41,080 nucleotides of DNA, taken from assembly GCA_020722765.1 (NCBI GenBank), contig DYKD01000001.1:66025-107104 (forward strand), given 5' to 3'. Each line of letters begins with the position of its first letter. Within the stretch, counting starts at the first letter, position 1. Below, one piece after another: positions 35,146 through 41,080 of this stretch. This DNA is from Brevinema andersonii (GTDB lineage: Bacteria > Spirochaetota > DYKD01). A program made the translations under genes and the position numbers. Below the pieces are notes generated by a model. It was not told where the DNA came from. It worked only from the letters and a program-made list of their open reading frames with translations, and did no database searches.

Positions 35146-35175
35146 TTGACTTTTCTCCAATGTCCCTATTATTTT
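35146..35175 (+). promoter_or_regulatory. Candidate promoter of the DUF2156 gene
   Basis: TTGACT (35146-35151), 18 bp, TATTTT (35170-35175). The transcript would begin before the hairpin pair at 35208-35256. Confidence 0.45.
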
Positions 35176-35207
35176 ATAGATAGTTAAAGCTAAAAACACC
35201 TCACCCC

Positions 35208-35256
35208 GATATCGCTTTGCGATATCCCCCTCCCTTCAATATCAATCAAGGAGGGG
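35208..35256. repeat. Two adjacent hairpins resembling a dispersed palindromic repeat
   Basis: First dyad: GATATCGC-TTT-GCGATATC (35208-35226), perfect. Second dyad: CCCCTCC (35227-35233) with GGAGGGG (35250-35256), extended by TT/AA past a one-base bulge. Similar C-rich/G-rich elements with ACCTCACCCC beside them occur as dispersed repeats in many genomes, from memory. The right arm of the second hairpin carries AAGGAGG, the likely ribosome site of the next gene. Confidence 0.6.
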
Positions 35257-35265
35257 CATGAGTGA

Positions 35266-36168
35266 ATGATTCAGCTGGAATTTATAAAAATGTCACAGAA
35301 ACCAATATTCAAGACCATCTCTTTGGAAGACAAGCCTGTTTTTGACAGGTTTTTTTCCAGATACGAGCCAGAAACATCTGAACTTACTTTCTCGAACCTC
35401 TATATTTGGAGACAATCCAAAAACACCAGGTTTGCAGAATGGGAAGAGAAACTTCTCATCATCGCAGAACAGGATAAAAAATCGTACTTCATGCCTCCAG
35501 TGGGAATCCCTTATGATGACAGGGCAAAATCACTTCTTTCCATCTCAAAGTTGACTGGGGATAAGATTCCATTCAGGCGTGTAGGCGAAAAGCTTGTTGA
35601 GAACCTTCCCCAAGATACATTCCAAAGTACTGAAGATAGGGATCATTTTGACTATGTTTATCTTGCAGAAGACCTGGCTTTCCTGAAAGGCCGTAAATTT
35701 GACGGCAAACGCGGTTTCCTCTCCAAGTTCATGAACAACCAGCCCCACCAGATATCCCATTACAATGAAACCTTCAAATCCAGATGCTTGGATCTTGCAG
35801 AGCGCTGGGCCATGGACAAGAACGTGGCAGGCGTTGACGAGGAGCTTGATGCCATCCATGAATATCTGGACAACTTCAGCATTTTGGGATGTTGCGGGAT
35901 GGTCCTTCATGATGGAGACAGGATCATCGGATTTACCTTTGGTGAAAGGCTCAACTCAAATACTTTTGTTGTCCATTTTGAGAAATGCGACACTGCCTAT
36001 ACTGGAGCTTACCAGGCGATCAACAACATGTTTGTCCAGAACAAGATCCTCGGCAAATTCAAGTTTGTGAACAGGGAACAGGACCTTGGGATTGAAGGGA
36101 TCAGGAAAGCGAAACTGAGCTACCATCCTGTGAAGCTTGTGAAGAAGTATGCTGTGATACCAGTATAA
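35266..36168 (+). CDS. DUF2156 / phosphatidylglycerol lysyltransferase C-terminal-like GNAT protein
   Basis: 300 residues. The pattern FKTISLEDKPVFDRFFSRYEPETSELTF opens the family (PF09924). NLYIWRQSKNTRFAEWEEKL, FDYVYLAEDLAFLKGRKF, GKRGFLSKFMNN, GCCGMVLHDGDRIIGFTFGER, FVVHFEKCDTAYTGAYQAIN and FVNREQDLGIEGIRKAKLSYHP are the usual landmarks. The fold is a tandem GNAT; relatives include the catalytic part of MprF, which moves lysine from tRNA to phosphatidylglycerol, but soluble members lack the flippase and their substrate is not established. An alternative start is the ATG at 35290. The ribosome site AAGGAGG lies 11 nt before 35266 and is embedded in a hairpin. Confidence 0.88.
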   Translation: MIQLEFIKMSQKPIFKTISLEDKPVFDRFFSRYEPETSELTFSNLYIWRQSKNTRFAEWEEKLLIIAEQDKKSYFMPPVGIPYDDRAKSLLSISKLTGDKIPFRRVGEKLVENLPQDTFQSTEDRDHFDYVYLAEDLAFLKGRKFDGKRGFLSKFMNNQPHQISHYNETFKSRCLDLAERWAMDKNVAGVDEELDAIHEYLDNFSILGCCGMVLHDGDRIIGFTFGERLNSNTFVVHFEKCDTAYTGAYQAINNMFVQNKILGKFKFVNREQDLGIEGIRKAKLSYHPVKLVKKYAVIPV

Positions 36169-36194
36169 AACAATTCAAAAAATATTATCTCTTC

Positions 36195-37997
36195 TCAACG
36201 CTCCTCCTGCATTACCTTCAGCACTTCCATAACAATCTCACTCTCTTTTAGTCCTGTAATCACATGAATACCTTCATAAAAACCACTACTCTTTTGATCA
36301 TAACCTACTAAGGGAATGTCAAAAATTCCAGAGTGAAGGATAACAGGAACAATACGTTGTTCAGACTTTAGAAAATCAAGCAGAGATTCAATGCCTTTTA
36401 TGCCACCATCTGTTAATATCACAAAACAAATTTTACTACCTGCTTGAATCAAGTCATCAACTCCCGATTCCTTTGAAAAACAGTCAATGTCCTTTTGAAA
36501 CTGAGGAACCAAAGGCGCATTCCCCCCACCTGAAGGGCTACAAAGCAAAGAGACGAGCTTCTCCTGCTCTTTTGAAATATAATATGGTATAAGTTCATGA
36601 TGAACTTGTCCAACAGCCACAGGCCAATTGTTATTCAAACTCCCCATCACCAGAGCAGCAGCAGCAATAATATCAAGACAAAGATATTGGGAAGGTTGTG
36701 GCATGCTTCCAGAAACATCCTTATAAATCAAAAGTGGACTCCGTCGCTTAGGGAAATTTTCTCTTTTGGGTTCAATAAACCCTGTCGTTCTAACTTTTGT
36801 TAATCCTGGAAGAATGAATCGTCCTGAATATCTGAAATCTATATGTAAAGGTGAATGACAAGGCAAAAAATCAGTTATTGAAGATCGCTTTACACCACAT
36901 TGAGCCATATCCTGCTCTCGAGGGGTAGTGAAGAGTGAAAGCTGCTTTGCCTTCCGAGAATAATAATCTGTCATGTCTGGAAACTTGTCCGGATTTCTCT
37001 CTTCGGCTCCTATCTCCGGATGGAACTCCTTCATTTTCTTCATCCATTCAATGTACTCTTCTGGAGAAAAAGTTTCCGCAGCCTGTTGTATTTTTTTTTC
37101 AAATTCTGGCTCCACTGAGAGAAAGGCCTTTTCTTGCATATCATCAAATAATCCATGTTCAGGAACTTTCTTAGGTTCACTTTTTCTCTTCGGTTTTTGA
37201 AAAAAAGGAAGGATTATTTTTCCAAACTTCTCAATCAATCTACCGTGAAGTTCATTATCACCAGAAGAAACGACTCTGAAACCAATCATTTGCCTAACAG
37301 CCTTTCTGATCATCTTCCTAATCTTCCGAGGATAAAGTGTAAGATCAGGATAATCCCCAATATCCATAGTCCGCTTCCAATAAAGCCTTTCAAAATCCGT
37401 AAAAGGAATCTTATCCCACAACGAAAGGAACGAAGAGATATAAGATTTTGTCCATGTTAGGACTTTAGAAGAATAGCGCTTTTTCTCACAATCTTTCAAG
37501 AGACAATGCGTTGCCTGAAAATTGACGTAGGCAAATTTTATCACCGCATCGACTGGCGCAAAAAGCTCCTCTGCTTTGAAAGTAATATATATCGAAGTTG
37601 AAAGATCAGAACAAAAATAAATTTCATGTGAAAGTTCATGCGCCATCAACCCTTTTATGATATCTCCCTGATTGTCCCGTCCTTTTATATGAAGAGCAAG
37701 GTCTTTCCTTTCAAGGAAAACCGTTCTACACTCATAATCATAATAGCAAGAATCCTGTAAAATATCATTTTGGAAGGAAAGCTTTCTTGTCTTGAGAACC
37801 AAACCATTGATCTGGGGCTCTCCCAATTCAGTCCACACTTCAGAAAACCATAACCGCAAAACATCATCTGTTATCTCAAGTGGATTACCTTGACAAGCAT
37901 CAAGATAGTCAAAAATCTCCTTGAAACTGAACCTATAAACATTAGATGTTGTCAACGGGGAATCGTTGACAGAGTTTTTTGAATAATTTGTTTTCAT
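36195..37997 (-). CDS. HExxH metallopeptidase-like and VWA-domain protein of a MoxR system
   Basis: 600 residues, no signal peptide or membrane helix. The N-terminal half carries a zinc-peptidase motif, H120-E-L-S-H124 in GLMAHELSHEIYF. The middle (about 265-375) is charged and probably flexible. The C-terminal VWA domain (about 420-595) has an intact MIDAS DxSxS (D427, S429, S431 in LLIYKDVSGSMPQPS) and FVILTDGGIKG near 530. This layout resembles DUF2201-type proteins that pair a metallopeptidase-like domain with a VWA domain and work with MoxR ATPases. AAGGAG lies 7 nt before the ATG. Its start overlaps the upstream solenoid gene by 56 nt. Whether the peptidase site is active cannot be told; a third zinc ligand was not identified. 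Confidence 0.82.
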   Translation of the reverse strand: MKTNYSKNSVNDSPLTTSNVYRFSFKEIFDYLDACQGNPLEITDDVLRLWFSEVWTELGEPQINGLVLKTRKLSFQNDILQDSCYYDYECRTVFLERKDLALHIKGRDNQGDIIKGLMAHELSHEIYFCSDLSTSIYITFKAEELFAPVDAVIKFAYVNFQATHCLLKDCEKKRYSSKVLTWTKSYISSFLSLWDKIPFTDFERLYWKRTMDIGDYPDLTLYPRKIRKMIRKAVRQMIGFRVVSSGDNELHGRLIEKFGKIILPFFQKPKRKSEPKKVPEHGLFDDMQEKAFLSVEPEFEKKIQQAAETFSPEEYIEWMKKMKEFHPEIGAEERNPDKFPDMTDYYSRKAKQLSLFTTPREQDMAQCGVKRSSITDFLPCHSPLHIDFRYSGRFILPGLTKVRTTGFIEPKRENFPKRRSPLLIYKDVSGSMPQPSQYLCLDIIAAAALVMGSLNNNWPVAVGQVHHELIPYYISKEQEKLVSLLCSPSGGGNAPLVPQFQKDIDCFSKESGVDDLIQAGSKICFVILTDGGIKGIESLLDFLKSEQRIVPVILHSGIFDIPLVGYDQKSSGFYEGIHVITGLKESEIVMEVLKVMQEER

Positions 37998-39582
37998 TAT
38001 GTTTCTCCTTCATTTGGAGATACAATTCAAACTGATTCGTTTTCTTAAGCCATCGCCGCACACTTAAAGCTGGCACTACCAGCCCTATCTTATGAGTCTG
38101 ACAAAGCTTTATCATCAAGGGAGATTGCCAAAGGATTAAAAGCATTGCAGGAATCCATAAAAAAGAATTAAAAACGCTTAACCATATCGGAAAGACAAGT
38201 AAAAAGAAAAGAATACAAATAACAGTGAAAAAGAAAGTGAAAAAAGAACGAGCAACCAGATGAATATAAAGAAAAAAAGATTTCCAATATACAGATAAAA
38301 ACGAGATAGATCCATTCCAACCAGGTGTATTGGCTAAAATTTGAGGGGTGACATTCTTTTCAATCCTGAGATGACCACAACGACCACCACTTTTGAAAGC
38401 ACCAGGAAGCAGACCATTGGAAAATGAGAATATTTTTTTTAGGAAAAAACTGATCCTATCCTTAAGCCCCTTCTGTTCTTGCAGTGGTGCGATCTGAGGC
38501 GCACGTGTTTTTGTTTCCCAAATTGTCAAACTATCAACAGCACCACTCTCGCAGAAAGCTTCAGCCAAAATCGTTTCACATTTAATATCTGTTAAAATAA
38601 CATCTCCAACATATCCCCAATCTTTTCCCATCCCGTGGCAAACTTTCATACAATCCAAATCAATCCCCCAAAATTGGAAAAGCCGTCCTCTATCTGAAAA
38701 TGAACTAGGACAAAACGATTCACAGATTATGCGCCGCGCGAACAAACATTCACATTCACCTTTTTCTGAAAAGATGTTTTCACCAAAATTATCATCACTC
38801 CTGCTCGATTCAATGAAAAGGAGATTCACTTTACCACCCTTAATTCCCAGGTTTTTTAGCGCTTCATCTGAAGACATGTCTTGTACATGGATGTTGCCAC
38901 CTTGACCAGACTTGATAAATCCTTCTTTTAAAACCAATTTACCAGAAATGTTGTTTAAAGAGATAGAATCAATCTGACCTTCATATCCCCCTGCGTTGGA
39001 TAAGAGTTCGTTACCCCAACTTCCATTCACTTCAATTTTTTTACAGACCCCTTTGTATGAACCGACAAAAGATAGCAAATATGATCCTTCACTATTATCG
39101 ATTTTGATCTCCTCCACAAAACCACCATAAGCACCTGCAAAAGCAAGAATGCTATCCCCCTTCACATTTTTCAGCTCAAGACTTCCAATATTCTTGGTCA
39201 TTTCAAACAAACCGTAAAACGGCCGGTTATGCAAATCTATAACTAAAAATTCAGAAATTCCTGCCTTACGTTCTGCTAAAGTGAGCGCATTCAGCAAGAG
39301 TCCCGACAGATATCCCCTGATCTCGCCAATGATGATTTTATTATCAGCAAGATAATCGATATACTCCAGAAAATCTTCACGCGTAAACACTGGTATGAAA
39401 GCCTGCATCTCTGGTTCAATAGTCTTGTTAAAAAACCCCGTTGTTCTGAGTGTTTCATAATTGACACACTTATATGTCTCATACATCCTGTTCCCAAATT
39501 TGACAAGTTCAGTGTAACCCGATTTTAACTGTTGCTGCTTGGTCCAAAAGTTCAGACCCTTCATCTCTTGGAAAAGTTTCAT
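37942..39582 (-). CDS. Membrane protein with 24-residue solenoid repeats, middle gene of the MoxR system
   Basis: 546 residues from the ATG at 39582, which has a perfect AAAGGAGG 5 nt upstream; the frame is open to 39699 but the start lies 74 nt inside the ATPase gene. Residues 1-130 are helical, with EDFLEYIDYLADNKIIIGEI. Residues about 135-353 hold nine coils of 24-25 residues (for example IKIDNSEGSYLLSFVGSYKG, IEVNGSWGNELLSNAGGYEG), which read as a beta-solenoid; the later coils are cysteine-rich. About 433-487 is strongly hydrophobic, two or more membrane helices (FFTFFFTVICILFFLLVF, FLWIPAMLLILW). A basic tail follows. I recognise no named family. It may be the sensor or membrane anchor of the system (inference). 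Confidence 0.72.
   Translation of the reverse strand: MKLFQEMKGLNFWTKQQQLKSGYTELVKFGNRMYETYKCVNYETLRTTGFFNKTIEPEMQAFIPVFTREDFLEYIDYLADNKIIIGEIRGYLSGLLLNALTLAERKAGISEFLVIDLHNRPFYGLFEMTKNIGSLELKNVKGDSILAFAGAYGGFVEEIKIDNSEGSYLLSFVGSYKGVCKKIEVNGSWGNELLSNAGGYEGQIDSISLNNISGKLVLKEGFIKSGQGGNIHVQDMSSDEALKNLGIKGGKVNLLFIESSRSDDNFGENIFSEKGECECLFARRIICESFCPSSFSDRGRLFQFWGIDLDCMKVCHGMGKDWGYVGDVILTDIKCETILAEAFCESGAVDSLTIWETKTRAPQIAPLQEQKGLKDRISFFLKKIFSFSNGLLPGAFKSGGRCGHLRIEKNVTPQILANTPGWNGSISFLSVYWKSFFLYIHLVARSFFTFFFTVICILFFLLVFPIWLSVFNSFLWIPAMLLILWQSPLMIKLCQTHKIGLVVPALSVRRWLKKTNQFELYLQMKEKHNENKLFKKLCQRFPVDNI
38520..39180 (-). repeat. Nine 24/25-residue solenoid coils within the membrane protein
   Basis: Successive units start LELKN, IKIDN, IEVNG, ISLNN, IHVQD, LFIES, LFARR, WGIDL, ILTDI. 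Lengths are 24, 24, 24, 24, 24, 25, 25, 24 and 24 residues. The first three share a G.x.LL..xGxYxG core. The others diverge but keep the period. Confidence 0.7.
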
Positions 39583-41023
39583 GGAAACCTCCTTTGATGG
39601 ATTTCTGTTTAAGGCATTCATCCAGCATGATAGCAAGAGGATGATTTGAATCCTTAAGAAGGAGTTCAGCATTTTCAATATCCTCAGATTTGACATCATT
39701 GATTTGGCTTATTTGCCCTACCACAGTCCTCGATACTTCTATGGAAAATTTTTTCTCTCCAAGAATCTCTAAAAATCTCTTTTCAACTTCTTTGACAACA
39801 ACAAGCGATATCCTGTGTTTCAAAGGGAGCTGAGAATTTTCTTTAGCCCAAGTCATTGACGCCGCTTTTTCCGGAAGCAATCTATGCGCTGAAGCAAAAA
39901 CAAAAGAGGTAATCAAATCGGAAACACAAACTTTCCCACGATTACATAACCAGGCGACAGACATGGCTGCCTCTTCCCAATCTTGCAGGAAGCGCCCATT
40001 AAGCCCTTTGCCCAATTTTGAACTAAGAAAAGGTAAATCTGATGCTGAATCTGAAGCAAGATCTTCCAAACGATTACGTCCAAATTTAACGCTATACTCA
40101 CTTTCAGCAAGGACTGAGTAGAAAAAAAACCTGGCTTCAGGTTCCCATTCAAGGCTTTTTATTTCAAATCGAATATCATTCTGCTGTTGCTCTGACAAGA
40201 AAGGCACTTCCCTCACAGTAAGCTGTTTTTCCATCTTACTTTTTAGCAAAAGTAACTCCTCCTGAATCAAGGACTGTGATGTCTTATTCTTCTGATAAAA
40301 TTCCAAAAAATCATTAAATAACTTTCGCTCTCCCAAAAGCGTACGGCTTTCAGTAGCAGAACGGCAGACCAACTCCCTATCCGCTATCCTATTGAAAAGG
40401 GGCGGCCACAGGCTTAAGGAGAAATTATCTGCCAGATTTTCGTTAAGAGCAAATGTTCCATTGTAGTTTGTCGGATTCATAGCACCTATTACTGCTTGGC
40501 CATCAATATGCCAGGAATGATTTGCGTAATTCCAAGTCTGTTCAGCTACACCTTGGCGTATGCGGTTCTGCTCTACATCCGAAAATCTATTTATTTCGTC
40601 AATGACAAGAAGAGGAAGATGGAAAGGAAGATAAAGAAACGCAACATCTCTACCTTGAGTCAGTTCAGAGAGATCGTGTGTCGCGTAAATATCATTGACA
40701 GTCAGTCCTGGGCTTCCCATAACTCTTCTATAGGAGAAAAACTCCAGCGGCAAACGGGTGAGAACCGATGAAACTGTTTCTGCAAGTCGTGTTTTGCCAG
40801 TTCCGCTATCTCCCATAATTAGTGTATTCTTTCCTAGAATTGTGTTAAGAAGCAAGAGGGATGTAGTAATGGGAAAATACCTATAAGCATTTTCAGGGCC
40901 AATAGGATCCTGGGAAGTAGACTGAAATGTGATGTCCTGCCTGTTTTCTGCAATCCAATGACTGTTAATGAAAGAGACCAACTGAAAAAAACTATTTTTT
41001 GTAGACAAATTAGGTTTATTCAT
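39509..41023 (-). CDS. MoxR-type AAA+ ATPase
   Basis: 504 residues. The AAA+ module has Walker A GDSGTGKTRLAE (71-78 for GDSGTGKT), Walker B LLVIDEINRF (DE at 142-143), the MoxR-type EINR, and sensor-1 AMNPTNYNGT (from 181). The segment NRIRQGVAEQTWNYANHSWHIDGQAVIGA between them matches the MoxR subgroup (usually ...E..V...G...PF...AT.NP). The C-terminal 250 residues exceed the usual MoxR lid and have no recognised domain. MoxR ATPases act as chaperones with VWA-domain partners to assemble or activate metal- or peptide-containing complexes. AAGGAGG lies 7 nt before the ATG. It leads the three-gene unit. Confidence 0.88.
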   Translation of the reverse strand: MNKPNLSTKNSFFQLVSFINSHWIAENRQDITFQSTSQDPIGPENAYRYFPITTSLLLLNTILGKNTLIMGDSGTGKTRLAETVSSVLTRLPLEFFSYRRVMGSPGLTVNDIYATHDLSELTQGRDVAFLYLPFHLPLLVIDEINRFSDVEQNRIRQGVAEQTWNYANHSWHIDGQAVIGAMNPTNYNGTFALNENLADNFSLSLWPPLFNRIADRELVCRSATESRTLLGERKLFNDFLEFYQKNKTSQSLIQEELLLLKSKMEKQLTVREVPFLSEQQQNDIRFEIKSLEWEPEARFFFYSVLAESEYSVKFGRNRLEDLASDSASDLPFLSSKLGKGLNGRFLQDWEEAAMSVAWLCNRGKVCVSDLITSFVFASAHRLLPEKAASMTWAKENSQLPLKHRISLVVVKEVEKRFLEILGEKKFSIEVSRTVVGQISQINDVKSEDIENAELLLKDSNHPLAIMLDECLKQKSIKGGFHETFPRDEGSELLDQAATVKIGLH

Positions 41024-41080
41024 GATTTTGCCTCCTTGCCCTATTTAACAACCTTAGCTCGAAAAATGTTCCTATAAATC
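41024..41080. other. Short sequence upstream of the MoxR gene at the window edge
   Basis: 57 bp containing the ribosome site of the MoxR gene. No TTGACA-type promoter is seen, so the unit may be transcribed from further upstream. Confidence 0.3.

Overview
The window (about 40% GC by eye) looks like a chromosomal segment of a diderm bacterium. It has many Sec signal peptides, several predicted outer-membrane beta-barrels, an LCP-family envelope protein, an NtrC-type sigma-54 activator and a compact glycolytic operon. I cannot place the phylum from the sequence; the gene set fits uncultivated diderm lineages such as Elusimicrobiota- or Firestonebacteria-like groups, but that is only an impression.

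Layout. 1-6701 (minus): the 5' part of a giant exported repeat protein running off the left edge. 7071-8420 (plus): exported HEAT-like protein. 8424-11248 (minus): an operon of outer-membrane barrel and FecR protein, followed by the decayed remains of a TPR gene and a gene-free stretch with a perfect 26-bp palindrome. 11630-13922 (plus): an Ldh_2-family dehydrogenase and an exported NlpC/CHAP-like protein. 13919-14758 (minus): a sigma-70-family factor preceded by a textbook sigma-54 promoter. rpmE and rpmB diverge at 15.2 kb. 15541-23178 (minus): recG, a small unknown gene, nadD, an LCP protein, rsfS, a soluble histidine kinase and its sigma-54 response regulator, tightly packed. 23277-28389 (minus): gap-pgk-tpiA-gpmI-secG, closed by a good intrinsic terminator. 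28603-29682 (plus): LSm-like/barrel protein. 29701-31542 (minus): glmS. 31666-33794 (minus): a sulfur/Fe-S operon (NifS-like, IscU-MIP18 fusion, TusA-like). 33948-35054 (minus): serC. 35266-36168 (plus): DUF2156 protein. 36195-41023 (minus): three overlapping genes, a MoxR AAA+ ATPase, a membrane protein with 24-residue solenoid repeats, and a HExxH + VWA protein.

Most notable points. (1) The NifS-like protein has lost essentially every PLP-binding residue, including the Schiff-base lysine (now Met), but keeps the sulfur-carrying cysteine loop; it sits with an IscU-MIP18 fusion and a TusA-like protein behind a palindromic operator. (2) The MoxR/solenoid/HExxH-VWA trio resembles a self-contained ATPase-effector system. 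(3) A GAF-PAS kinase, an NtrC-type regulator and a sigma-54 promoter in front of a sigma-70-family gene suggest a sigma cascade like Rrp2-RpoN-RpoS of Borrelia. (4) Housekeeping promoters repeatedly read TTGACA-N17-TATATT.

Coding starts were moved from the longest open frame wherever a Shine-Dalgarno sequence or signal peptide argued for an internal start. All functional statements are from motif reading; no searches were run.
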